DNA of 64,000 bases from Gemmobacter nectariphilus DSM 15620 (lineage in GTDB: Bacteria; Pseudomonadota; Alphaproteobacteria; Rhodobacterales; Rhodobacteraceae), in contig NZ_AUCM01000016.1 in assembly GCF_000429765.1 (NCBI RefSeq), positions 1 to 64,000 of the forward strand. Direction: 5' to 3'. Positions 1 through 8,265 of this stretch are shown here, piece by piece (position 1 is the stretch's first letter; each line of letters opens with the position of its first letter). Position numbers and translations under genes: made by a program. Under the pieces are notes generated by a model. That model made no database searches and was not told the DNA's origin. It worked only from the letters and a program-made list of their open reading frames with translations.

Positions 1-305
1 CCGCACTACGAGGCCGGACATATGCAAGCACCCAACCGGATTCGACGCGCTTTGAGGAAAGACTTGACGAAGGGGGTGTCCACATATGCTTCGCGATGCA
101 AAGGCGGCCCTGCCGCCGGCGGAAATCAGTTGCCCCCCGTCCTTGAAGGGGCGGCACCTTTGACGGCCGCCTGCCCATCTCTTGAAGGCCGTGTGGGTGA
201 CGGGTGGATGAGGTTGCCCGGGAAGAGGCAAAGCGACAGTCCAGAGCCACGACAGGGATGTGACCCCTGCCCCGCACTCCCCGACTGACCCTTGCGCGAT
301 GCGGA
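1..305. other. left flank, no gene supported
   Basis: I see no convincing gene here. The only long frame (+ strand, 22-288, 88 codons) is Pro/Gly/Arg-rich, lacks a recognisable domain, and its start has no good ribosome site. The stretch is the downstream flank of the leftward helicase-toprim operon, whose last stop codon is at 306. Confidence 0.5.
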
Positions 306-1337
306 TCAGCCGAACAGGCGTTGCCGATCCTCTGGCCCGATCTGACCTGCCAGATGCTGGCGCAGCGCGTCCTTGCCGTATGCCCGAAGATCATCGTTGA
401 AATCCCCGAGAAGCGGTTCCAGCACCCGAACGGCAATCCCAACCTCAGTGGCTCTGGCGTTCAACCTCTCTGCCGCACGTTGCCCCGCCGGATCGCGGTC
501 GATGGCGATGTAGAGGCGCTGCAGCCCCTCCGGCAGCAGGACCGCCCCGAGGTGACCGGACGAGAGCGCCGCCCAGACGGGAAGGCCGGGCATGGCCTCG
601 ACAAGGGACAGCATGGTCTCGATGCCCTCGCCGACCACGAGGATGTCATCATGCGGGGTCAGCCTGACGGCATTGCCGAGGAGGTGACCCATGGCACGCC
701 TCTGCGTCTCGACCCGCGCTTTTCCCTGTCCGTCAGGCGCGAGCCAGGTGCGATGCACACCCTGCAAGGCCCCTGCCCCATCGGTGACCGCGGCGATCAG
801 CGCCGGTCTGGGGAGGCTCCGGGTCTGGCCCTCATCCCGATGCCAGCATTTCGGGTGGAAGCGCAGGGCACTCATCACTCCGCCCTGGGTCAGGCCCCGG
901 GAGCGGAGGTAGGTGTCGGCAAGCGTGCCTGCGACCGGCACCGAGGCTGCGAAGAGCCGCGCCGCCGCTGCTGGTGTGCTACCGGGTGCCTTCGCCTTCT
1001 TTGGCACCGGCGCATCCGGGAGGACCGGCTGCGGACGGCCCAGATGCGCCCGGGCCTCAGTGAGAAGATCGGGAAAGCGAGAGATCCCGGTCCTCTCGCG
1101 GATGATGTCGAGAAGATCGCCATGCTCGCCCGTGGCTCCGTCGGTAAACTTGCCGGCCGCACCGGGCCCTGTCGCAGGCCCGGTCAGCCGCACGAAGAGC
1201 GACCGGCCGGGATTGTTCTGCAAATCGCCCACGATCCAGTAGGATCCTTCCCGCCGTCCGGCGGGAAGGTAAGCGCGACACACGCTCTCTGCGTTCTCCG
1301 CAAGAGCGCGGATCACATCTTCAGTCTCGGAATACAT
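306..1337 (-). CDS. toprim domain protein (plasmid primase-like)
   Basis: A 343-residue protein. The N-terminal ~100 residues resemble the DUF7146/CHC2-like region of phage and plasmid primase-helicases. A toprim fold follows in the last third: GEGIET supplies the acidic Glu and IAIDRDPAGQ supplies the DxD pair that binds metal. Toprim proteins of this kind act in DNA primer synthesis or nucleic-acid cleavage. The start is 3 nt downstream of the helicase stop, with GGAGG just upstream, so it is translated from the same leftward transcript. It may assist the helicase in plasmid DNA metabolism; the exact activity is unknown. The Cys zinc-finger residues of true DnaG are not evident. Confidence 0.8.
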   Translation of the reverse strand: MYSETEDVIRALAENAESVCRAYLPAGRREGSYWIVGDLQNNPGRSLFVRLTGPATGPGAAGKFTDGATGEHGDLLDIIRERTGISRFPDLLTEARAHLGRPQPVLPDAPVPKKAKAPGSTPAAAARLFAASVPVAGTLADTYLRSRGLTQGGVMSALRFHPKCWHRDEGQTRSLPRPALIAAVTDGAGALQGVHRTWLAPDGQGKARVETQRRAMGHLLGNAVRLTPHDDILVVGEGIETMLSLVEAMPGLPVWAALSSGHLGAVLLPEGLQRLYIAIDRDPAGQRAAERLNARATEVGIAVRVLEPLLGDFNDDLRAYGKDALRQHLAGQIGPEDRQRLFG

Positions 1338-1340
1338 GGC

Positions 1341-4300
1341 TCAACAACCTCCGCGTGCATGTAGTCCCGTCACAGGACAACGTGCAAGCAGACGATCCAG
1401 CACGGCGATGCCGGCAGGATCGATCGGACAGAAGAGGCGCAGCTTCCAGCTGATGATCTCCGAGAAGAAGCCATCGGCCTTGAGGCGGTCCTTGGCCGCT
1501 TCCGTGAAGCCGGAAAGCTCGATCCGGTTCACCCCCATGACGCGGGACCGGTGCAACTCCATCCCTTCGGCCAGCCGCACCACGGTCTTTCCCTCCAGCA
1601 CGAGAGCATGGACCTGCGCCGCCGTGAGTTGCGGCGCATCGGCGGCCAACGTGGTCGCGACCCAGGCGGGTGAGACGCGGCGGCCGATGATCCGCCGCCC
1701 GTCATCGGTCTGCAGCCGGTAGACGCGGGTTTCGTCCTGGGGGAGCTGTTTCCAGATCGGCAGAAGCAGCCCCGCCACGATGTGCAGCGTGGATTCCGAG
1801 AACTCCGGCACATCGGCCAGCTCCGCCGTCCAGGCGGCGGTGAAGGCCGCGCAGTCAGCCTCGAGCCAATGGGTGTCCTCCATCATCCGAGCTGGGACCG
1901 TGCTGGCCTCTGTCGGCCGGATCAGCCGCAAGCGGGGCTGGATTGTGCCATCATCCAGCATCAAGCTGGTAGCAGACACCTGCACCGCCGCCCGGCCGGA
2001 GCGGCTGTTGACGAGAAGGCGCGCTTTTGGGTCATCGAGCCAGTCAAGCGCATCCACCAGCGAGGTCGGCGTGTTGCGCCGTTTTTCCGCAATGGTGAGC
2101 AGCTGGGTTTCCGCGCCGGAGCCGGGATGGGTGTAGATCACCCGCGCATCAGTGACGCGGAAGCTCTCGGCGCGCAGCGTCTCGAGCCCGAGGTCATAGA
2201 CCCCGGCGGCGATGGCGCCCTCAATGCGCTGGTCGAGCAATTCCTCGAAGGCCGCGAAGAGCACGGCCTGCATGTCGATCGTCAGCGCGAGCAGGCGATT
2301 GAGGAAGGTCGTGATCGGCGGCAGGTCGTCCTTCAGACCGTTGTCATCGGTCAGGCTGAGACCGGTGGCATCCTCGAAGGCTCCGAGCGAGCATCCCGCG
2401 ACATCGCCGCGATAGATCCGGCGATAAAGCTGACGCAGGGCGTCACGAGCATAGGGGCTCTCGAGGTTGTCCTCGGGCCGGAACAGCCCCTGCCCGCCGG
2501 TCTGACGCTGACCGCGGGTGATGGCCCCGAGCGTGTCAAGGCGGCGGGCGATGGTGGAGAGGAACCGCTTCTCCGCTTTCACATCCGTGGCGACGGGCCG
2601 AAACAGCGGTGGCTGTGCCTGGTTTGTGCGGTTCGTCCGGCCAAGACCCTGGATCGCGGCATCGGCCTTCCAGCCGGGTTCCAGCAGGTAATGGACCCGC
2701 AGGCGCTGGTTCTTGGCCCCAAGATCGGCGTGATAGCTGCGCCCCGTGCCGCCGGCGTCCGAGAAGATCAGGATGTGCTTCTGGTCATCCATGAAGGCGG
2801 CGGTCTCGGACAGGTTGGCCGAGCCAGCCCGAGATTCCACCACAAGCCGCGCGGCAGCGCCCTCGCCCTTGCGCACGATGCGGCGCGAGCGGCCCGTGAC
2901 CTCGGCCACGAGATCGGTGCCGAATCGCTGGACGATCTGGTCGAGCGCACCTGGCACGGGCGGCAGCGAGGCCAGCTTCTCGATCAGCGCATCACGCCTG
3001 CGGGCCGCCTCGCGGCATTCTACCGGCTGGCCGTCGCGCACCACGGGGCGCGAGGACAGGTTGCCCTCGCTGTCGGTGAAGGGCTCGTAGAGCTGCACCG
3101 GGAAGGAATGGGCGAGGTAGTCCAGGACATATTCCCTGGGAGTGATGTCACAGCGGATGTCGTTCCACTCGTCGGTCGGGATCTCCGACAGGCGGCGCTC
3201 CATCAGAGCCTCGCCGGTCGAGACGATCTGGATGACGGACGCATGGCCTGCCGCAAGATCGGCCTCGATGGCGGCGATCAGGGTAGGGGTTTTCATCGAG
3301 GTGAGCAGATGGCCGAAGAAGCGCTGCTTGGCAGACTCGAAGGCCGAGCGCGCGGCGAACTTGGCTTGGCGGTTCAGCGTGCCGCTGTCGCCCGTGATAT
3401 TGGCGGCCTCCATCGCGGCGGCGAGGTTGTTGTGGATGATGGCGAAGGCCCCAGCATAGGCATCGTAGATGCCGCGCTGCTCAAGCGTCAGCGCATGTTC
3501 CAGCATCTCGTATTCGACGCCATCGTAGGAGAGCGACCGGGCGGTATAGAGGCCCAAGGACCGCAGGTCGCGGGCCAGAACCTCCATCGCGGCGACGCCG
3601 CCCGCCTCGATGGCTTGCACGAATTCTGCCCGCGTCGCGAAGGGGAAGTCTTCGCCGCCCCAGAGTCCGAGGCGTTGCGCATAGGCGAGGTTGTGCACCG
3701 TCGTGGCCCCTGTCGCCGAGACATAGACCACGCGGGCGTTGGGCAGCTTGTGTTGCAGGCGCAGGCCCGCCCTGCCCTGCTGCGAGGCTTCCATATCGCC
3801 ACGTTCGCCCTTCGATCCGGCGGCATTGGCCATGGCATGGCTTTCGTCAAACAGGATCACCCCGTCGAAGTCGGTACCTAGCCAGTCAACGATTTGGTCG
3901 ACGCGGGATTTCTTGGCACCGCGCTCTTCAGAGCGCAGCGTGGCATAAGTGGTGAAGAGGATGCCTTCGTTTAGGGGGATGTCGCGGCCTTGGGCGAAGC
4001 GCGAGAGCGGCGTGACGAGCAGGCGCTCCTGGCCGAGCGCTGACCAGTCGCGCTGCGCGTCCTCGAGAAGCTTGTCGCTCTTCGATATCCAGAGCGCCTT
4101 GCGACGGCCTTGCGCCCAGTTCTCGAGCACAATCCCGGCCGACTGGCGGCCCTTACCCGCACCAGTGCCGTCGCCGAGGAAGAAGCCGCGGCGGAAACGG
4201 ACGGCATCAGCGGCATCGGCGGGCGCGGCCGAGACCATGTCGCCGGTTTCATCGACGGTCCACGATCCGGCGAGATGCGCGCCATGGGCTTCGCCCGCGT

Positions 4301-5702
4301 AGATCACTGTCTCGAGCTGAGCGTCGGATAGTAGGCCGTCGCGCAGGACGGCCACGGGGAGTTTCGGGCGGTAGGTCGGTTTCGGAGGCGCGACCGAGGC
4401 CATGGCAGCCGACTGCACCAGCTTGGTCGGGTGCGGGGACGCGCCGGGGATGTCGATCGCCTGCAGGCGGAAGGTCTCGTAGATCGCGTCCGACAGACGC
4501 GCAGCGCCGAGATCGTCCGCCGTCTCGCGTAGGGTGTAGGCGAGGTCCTCGGGATCGGGCGTGGTGACATGCACATCCATCTTGGCCGACGCCGTTGACC
4601 GCGCGGGTCGAGCGGCAGGGCCGGACGAATGGGGAGGAATTCCCCGGAAAGGGGAAGCGGGCTGCGATTGAGCGACGGCGCCCGCATCCATCTCGAGGCG
4701 TGGCGGGACCTCGGCGGTGATCCGGGACAGAAGGCTGGCAACATCGGCGGACATGGGCAGGGCCAGATCGGCAGTGATGCCGCCCAACTCGCCGCCCCGG
4801 CATTTGTCGAAGACCGAAATCCGCGTCTCGAAGCTGGTGCCGTGCTTGGCGAAAGCAGATCCCGACACAGCAAGTGTGAAGACCAGGTGAGCAGCCTCAG
4901 TCAAACGGCTGAAGGTTTCCGCCCAGGCCGGCGCATCCGGCGCGAAACCGGCGCCGGTGATTGCGACCAGACGCCCGCCGGGCGCGAGGCGGGCAAGGGC
5001 AGAGCGCAGATGCCGGGCCGTCGCCTCTGTCGTGCGGGTATCGACATGGGCCACCGCCGAGAAGGGCGGGTTCATCAGGATGACGCTCGGGCGTAGCCCC
5101 GCGTCGAGATGATCGTCGATCTGGGCGGCGTCAAAGCCTGTGACGGGTCGGCCCGGGAACAGGCGGCGCAGAAGGTCGGCGCGGGTGTCTGCCAACTCGT
5201 TCAGCGCGAGGCTGCCGCCGGCGATTTCCGCGAGGATCGCCAGAAGGCCGGTCCCGGCCGAAGGCTCGAGGACGAGGTCACGGGGCGTGATCTGCGCTGC
5301 CGCCATTGCAGCCAGTCCCATGGGCAACGGCGTCGAGAATTGCTGGAAGCGCTCCATTTCCTCCGAGCGCCGGGTGTGCGTCGGCAAGAGGCCTGCCACC
5401 TTGGTGAGGATGGGCAAGATTGTTGCGGGCGAGCCCGCCCGGGCGAGCAGCGCGCGGCCGAACTTCCGCAGGAAGAGGACGAGCGCCACCTCGCCAGCTT
5501 CATAGGCAAGCTTCCAGTCCCAAGCGCCGTCAGCATCGGAGCCGCCGAAGGCACGCTCCATCTCAAGCCGCAGACGCAGCGCGTCGATCTGGAACCCTTG
5601 CGCCAGATCGGGCTGCAAAGCTTCGGCGACAGCGAGGATCGCGGGAGCCGGATCAAGAGGCTGGACAGGAACGGGAGGCGCAACTGGCGCAAGATAGGTC
5701 AT
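1341..5702 (-). CDS. strawberry notch-like helicase with N-terminal methyltransferase
   Basis: A 1453-residue multidomain protein. Residues ~135-300 form a Rossmann adenine-methyltransferase-like domain: motif I EPSAGTGLL at 146-154, NPPF at 211-214. Residues ~450-1100 are an SF2 helicase-type ATPase: Walker A GDGTGAGKGRQ at 510-520, DESH box at 619-622, then a C-terminal helicase half. This matches the bacterial strawberry-notch family found on alphaproteobacterial plasmids and phages. GGAG lies 7 nt before the ATG. It is first in a two-gene operon with the toprim protein. The catalytic motifs look intact, but whether it methylates DNA is not known; roles in plasmid maintenance, anti-restriction or phage defence are all possible. 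Confidence 0.85.
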   Translation of the reverse strand: MTYLAPVAPPVPVQPLDPAPAILAVAEALQPDLAQGFQIDALRLRLEMERAFGGSDADGAWDWKLAYEAGEVALVLFLRKFGRALLARAGSPATILPILTKVAGLLPTHTRRSEEMERFQQFSTPLPMGLAAMAAAQITPRDLVLEPSAGTGLLAILAEIAGGSLALNELADTRADLLRRLFPGRPVTGFDAAQIDDHLDAGLRPSVILMNPPFSAVAHVDTRTTEATARHLRSALARLAPGGRLVAITGAGFAPDAPAWAETFSRLTEAAHLVFTLAVSGSAFAKHGTSFETRISVFDKCRGGELGGITADLALPMSADVASLLSRITAEVPPRLEMDAGAVAQSQPASPFRGIPPHSSGPAARPARSTASAKMDVHVTTPDPEDLAYTLRETADDLGAARLSDAIYETFRLQAIDIPGASPHPTKLVQSAAMASVAPPKPTYRPKLPVAVLRDGLLSDAQLETVIYAGEAHGAHLAGSWTVDETGDMVSAAPADAADAVRFRRGFFLGDGTGAGKGRQSAGIVLENWAQGRRKALWISKSDKLLEDAQRDWSALGQERLLVTPLSRFAQGRDIPLNEGILFTTYATLRSEERGAKKSRVDQIVDWLGTDFDGVILFDESHAMANAAGSKGERGDMEASQQGRAGLRLQHKLPNARVVYVSATGATTVHNLAYAQRLGLWGGEDFPFATRAEFVQAIEAGGVAAMEVLARDLRSLGLYTARSLSYDGVEYEMLEHALTLEQRGIYDAYAGAFAIIHNNLAAAMEAANITGDSGTLNRQAKFAARSAFESAKQRFFGHLLTSMKTPTLIAAIEADLAAGHASVIQIVSTGEALMERRLSEIPTDEWNDIRCDITPREYVLDYLAHSFPVQLYEPFTDSEGNLSSRPVVRDGQPVECREAARRRDALIEKLASLPPVPGALDQIVQRFGTDLVAEVTGRSRRIVRKGEGAAARLVVESRAGSANLSETAAFMDDQKHILIFSDAGGTGRSYHADLGAKNQRLRVHYLLEPGWKADAAIQGLGRTNRTNQAQPPLFRPVATDVKAEKRFLSTIARRLDTLGAITRGQRQTGGQGLFRPEDNLESPYARDALRQLYRRIYRGDVAGCSLGAFEDATGLSLTDDNGLKDDLPPITTFLNRLLALTIDMQAVLFAAFEELLDQRIEGAIAAGVYDLGLETLRAESFRVTDARVIYTHPGSGAETQLLTIAEKRRNTPTSLVDALDWLDDPKARLLVNSRSGRAAVQVSATSLMLDDGTIQPRLRLIRPTEASTVPARMMEDTHWLEADCAAFTAAWTAELADVPEFSESTLHIVAGLLLPIWKQLPQDETRVYRLQTDDGRRIIGRRVSPAWVATTLAADAPQLTAAQVHALVLEGKTVVRLAEGMELHRSRVMGVNRIELSGFTEAAKDRLKADGFFSEIISWKLRLFCPIDPAGIAVLDRLLARCPVTGLHARGGC

Positions 5703-5821
5703 CAGGAAACTCCGGAATGAGGGACAGGGACAGGCCCGGACACCGTCTCTCGGGCACCCTCAGGCCTGATCTTCCCCGGCCCTCCTTTCCCTCTCGAACC
5801 GACGCGTCCCGGACGCTCAGC

Positions 5822-5850
5822 TTGATTTTGTTCCTGTTATGTTCTAATTT
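5822..5850 (+). promoter_or_regulatory. promoter with GTTC-N7-GTTC (LexA-type) box
   Basis: A -35 like TTGATT (5822-5827) and a -10 like TAATTT (5845-5850) are separated by 17 bp. Inside the spacer is the direct repeat GTTC-N7-GTTC (5830-5833 and 5841-5844), the known LexA recognition pattern of Alphaproteobacteria. It lies 29 bp upstream of the small gene at 5879, which would therefore be SOS-repressed. Short motifs like this occur by chance, but the placement over the promoter is exact. Confidence 0.5.
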
Positions 5851-5878
5851 GAAGACCAAGCCAGAAAGGGAGTTCCCG

Positions 5879-6175
5879 ATGGACAGCACCACGCACGCCC
5901 TGCCCGCGACGCCCAAGCAGATCGCCTATGCGCGGTCGCTCGCCCTGCGTAACCAGACTCTCCTGCCCTGGGAGGTCCAGCAAGATCGCCGGTCGTTGAG
6001 TGCCTGGATTGAGGCGCAGGCCCAGTTGAAGCCAGTGTCGGACATGGACCGGCTGCCGACCTCAAAGCAGGTGGCCTTTGCGGAGAAGCTCGCCCGGATC
6101 AAACGGCGCGCCGTCCCGGAGGAATGCTTCCGCGACAAGGAGCTGATGTCGAAGTGGATCGACGGGAACAGGTGA
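5879..6175 (+). CDS. small protein with two copies of a KQ..A..LA motif
   Basis: A 98-residue protein of unknown function. The start at 5879 is chosen because AAAGGGAG lies upstream and the frame upstream of it has no such site. The sequence is an internal duplication: residues ~8-45 (PKQIAYARSLALRN...LSAWIEAQ) are repeated at ~58-96 (SKQVAFAEKLARIK...MSKWIDGN). Each unit looks like a helical KQ-A-LA segment followed by a W-I-D/E end. Similar units occur beside toprim/topoisomerase-like proteins on mobile elements, which suggests nucleic-acid or protein binding. It is transcribed divergently from the helicase and is preceded by a LexA-type box. Confidence 0.65.
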   Translation: MDSTTHALPATPKQIAYARSLALRNQTLLPWEVQQDRRSLSAWIEAQAQLKPVSDMDRLPTSKQVAFAEKLARIKRRAVPEECFRDKELMSKWIDGNR

Positions 6176-6373
6176 CGTGAAGCGAATCGCTGCCCCCGAG
6201 ACAGAATCTGCCCAAAACCCGAAGGGTTCTGACCAAGGTATATGTCCAGCCTAAACCCTTGATTTCATGCAGAGCCGAACTCCAGGCCAGAAATGACCGT
6301 TATCGCACATGAAGTTGCGCCCAAACAAAACAACGGGGTAGAACCACATTCCGCGAATTGCAGGTATCCCGGT

Positions 6374-6766
6374 TTACGAACCAGCTGCGAGGGCTTCGAT
6401 CACACGGCATTCGGCCACGACGCCGCGCCCGCACTCCTTGACCATGCGGGACAGTTCTTTGCGCAAGTTCAGAAGACGAGCAATCCGGCTCTCCACCTCG
6501 GCAAGCTGCGCCTGGGCGATGCGGCTCGCATCCTCGCATGAGGCTTGCGGCTGCTCCTGAAGTGCCAAGAGTGCGCGCACGGCTGCAAGGTCGAACCCGA
6601 GTTCACGGGCATGACGAACGAAGCCAAGACGGCGGGCATCAACCTCGGTGTAGCTGCGCCGCCCGTTCTCTTGACGGGCTGGCACCGGCAGGACACCGAT
6701 GCGCTCATAGTAGCGGATAGTTTCAATGTTCACGCCCGCGTGACGGGATAAATCCCCAATCTGCAT
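6374..6766 (-). CDS. MerR-family heavy-metal regulator (CadR/PbrR type)
   Basis: A 130-residue regulator with the MerR winged-helix at the N-terminus (GDLSRHAGVNIETIRYYERI), a dimerisation helix, and metal-ligand cysteines at positions 77, 112 and 120. The three-Cys spacing is that of the CadR/PbrR group, which senses Cd, Pb or Zn, rather than that of CueR. It is divergent from the efflux gene at 6836, and its operator sits between them. It should act on the efflux promoter by DNA distortion when metal is bound. Confidence 0.85.
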   Translation of the reverse strand: MQIGDLSRHAGVNIETIRYYERIGVLPVPARQENGRRSYTEVDARRLGFVRHARELGFDLAAVRALLALQEQPQASCEDASRIAQAQLAEVESRIARLLNLRKELSRMVKECGRGVVAECRVIEALAAGS

Positions 6767-6775
6767 GTTTTCGCC

Positions 6776-6806
6776 TTGCTCCTGTAGTTACTACAGGATG
6801 TATCAC
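6776..6806 (+). promoter_or_regulatory. MerR-type promoter/operator of the efflux operon
   Basis: A -35 TTGCTC (6776-6781) and -10 TATCAC (6801-6806) are separated by 19 bp, the overlong spacer typical of MerR-controlled promoters. The spacer holds a perfect 7-bp dyad CCTGTAG-TTA-CTACAGG (6781-6797), close to known CadR/PbrR operators. It drives the rightward exporter-lspA operon and is bound by the regulator encoded at 6374-6766. Confidence 0.75.
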
Positions 6807-6835
6807 GAACTATCTGCAAGATCGAGGAAGCACCC

Positions 6836-7705
6836 ATGGACGCAGCAACTGCCACCATCCGCTATCAAGTCACCGGCATGGACTGCGCTTCCTGCGCGGC
6901 AAAGATAGAGGGCGCGGCCCGTAAAGTTGAAGGCGTCGATGATGTGAAGGTGTCGATTGCGTCACAGATCATGACGCTCATGGTCGATGATCCGGCGCGT
7001 CGGCTTCCGGCGCTCGAAAGCGCGGTGACCGGCCTTGGCTACCAGCTCGACCGCATGAGCGAGCCGAAGGTGGCCGGAGCGGAGGCTGATGAGGACGACG
7101 ACAAGATTCCCGACTTGTCGCATGTCACCCCAGCCTACAAGCGCGCGCTCTGGATCGTGGTATTGCTCAATATCGGCTATGGCGTAGTGGAGATCGTCGG
7201 CAGCTTCCTGGCGGGGTCGCAGGCCCTACAGGCTGACGCCCTCGACTTTGTCGGCGATGGCCTGATCTCATTTTTGGGGCTGATGGCCGTCGGGTGGGGC
7301 CTTGCCGCCCGTGCCAAGGCGGCGCTGTTGCAAGGCATTTTCCTGGCGCTCCTCGGCTTGGGCGTTATCGGCTCGACGGCCTACCGGGTCTTCGTGGAGC
7401 ATGAGCCGCAGACCCTGCTCATGGGCGGCTTCGCGCTCGTGGCCTTCTTCGTCAACGTGGCTGCTGCCCTGGTGCTGATCCCGCACCGAAAGGGCGATGC
7501 CAACATGCGTGCCGTCTGGCTGTTCTCGCGCAACGACGCTATCGGCAACCTCGCCGTGGTCGTCGCGGCAGCACTGGTGTGGTGGCTCTCCTCGCCGTGG
7601 CCAGACCTCGTGGTCGCCTTTGCCGTCGCGGGCCTGTTCCTGCAGTCGGCATGGTCGATCATCCGCGACGCGCGCTCCGATCTTGCACAGGCGCCGCGAG
7701 CGTGA
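6836..7705 (+). CDS. HMA-domain-fused CDF cation exporter
   Basis: A 289-residue inner-membrane exporter. Residues 8-70 are a heavy-metal-associated domain with GMDCASC (Cys17, Cys20). Residues ~100-285 are a cation diffusion facilitator membrane domain with about six hydrophobic segments and acidic/His metal-site residues (for example DALDFVGD). The usual C-terminal cytoplasmic CDF domain is missing, so the HMA domain may take its place as metal donor. It probably exports divalent soft metals such as Cd, Zn or Pb. It sits under a MerR-type promoter and overlaps lspA by 4 bp. Confidence 0.8.
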   Translation: MDAATATIRYQVTGMDCASCAAKIEGAARKVEGVDDVKVSIASQIMTLMVDDPARRLPALESAVTGLGYQLDRMSEPKVAGAEADEDDDKIPDLSHVTPAYKRALWIVVLLNIGYGVVEIVGSFLAGSQALQADALDFVGDGLISFLGLMAVGWGLAARAKAALLQGIFLALLGLGVIGSTAYRVFVEHEPQTLLMGGFALVAFFVNVAAALVLIPHRKGDANMRAVWLFSRNDAIGNLAVVVAAALVWWLSSPWPDLVVAFAVAGLFLQSAWSIIRDARSDLAQAPRA

Positions 7706-8226
7706 GGGCCGGAGCAGCCGTTTCGCTGGTCGTCTTCGGGTCCGCGCTCGATTTGGCCGGCAAAGCCTGGGCGCGGGCTGCGCTCGAACCCTACGCCGCA
7801 CCGCTCGACTTCCTACCCCTCGTGTCGCTGCGCCTAAGCTTCAACGAAGGTGTGTCGTTCAGCATGTTCGCGTCCGAGAGCGAAGGCGCGCGGCTGGTCT
7901 TACTTGCCCTGACAGGCCTATTGACGCTCGCGCTTGGCGTCGAGGCCCTCCGCTCGCACGGTTGGCAGCGCGCAGGCTTATCGCTGATTATAGCCGGTGC
8001 CTTGGGCAACCTGATAGACCGGGCTGCGCGCGGCTCGGTGACCGACTTCCTCGGACTGCACTTCGGGGAATGGTATCCCTTTGTGTTCAACCTCGCTGAC
8101 GTGTGGATTTCGCTCGGCGTGGTGGTTCTGGTCATCTCGCCGTACTTCAGTAAGAACAGCCCCCACGCACTCAAAACTGTCAGCTCCTCGGGCGAATCCG
8201 CCCCATTCCCGGCTGGAAAGCCGTAG
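7702..8226 (+). CDS. lipoprotein signal peptidase LspA
   Basis: A 174-residue type II signal peptidase with four membrane segments. The active-site aspartates are visible in GNLIDRAARGSVTDF and FNLADVWIS. I choose the GTG at 7702: it overlaps the exporter stop (GTGA) and restores normal family length; a start further upstream would add a low-complexity extension. Plasmid lspA copies next to MerR-controlled exporters are known from pbr-type lead operons, so it is probably part of the metal cassette rather than the housekeeping copy. Confidence 0.85.
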   Translation: MRAGAAVSLVVFGSALDLAGKAWARAALEPYAAPLDFLPLVSLRLSFNEGVSFSMFASESEGARLVLLALTGLLTLALGVEALRSHGWQRAGLSLIIAGALGNLIDRAARGSVTDFLGLHFGEWYPFVFNLADVWISLGVVVLVISPYFSKNSPHALKTVSSSGESAPFPAGKP

Positions 8227-8265
8227 CGGAACTTAAGTTCATTGAGACAGGCATATTCTGATCAC

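Noticed and set aside
1782-3881. Open frame of 699 codons on the + strand
   Set aside because: It is antisense to the strawberry-notch helicase, whose motifs and ribosome site are clear; the translation has no domain and is typical of GC-rich shadow frames.
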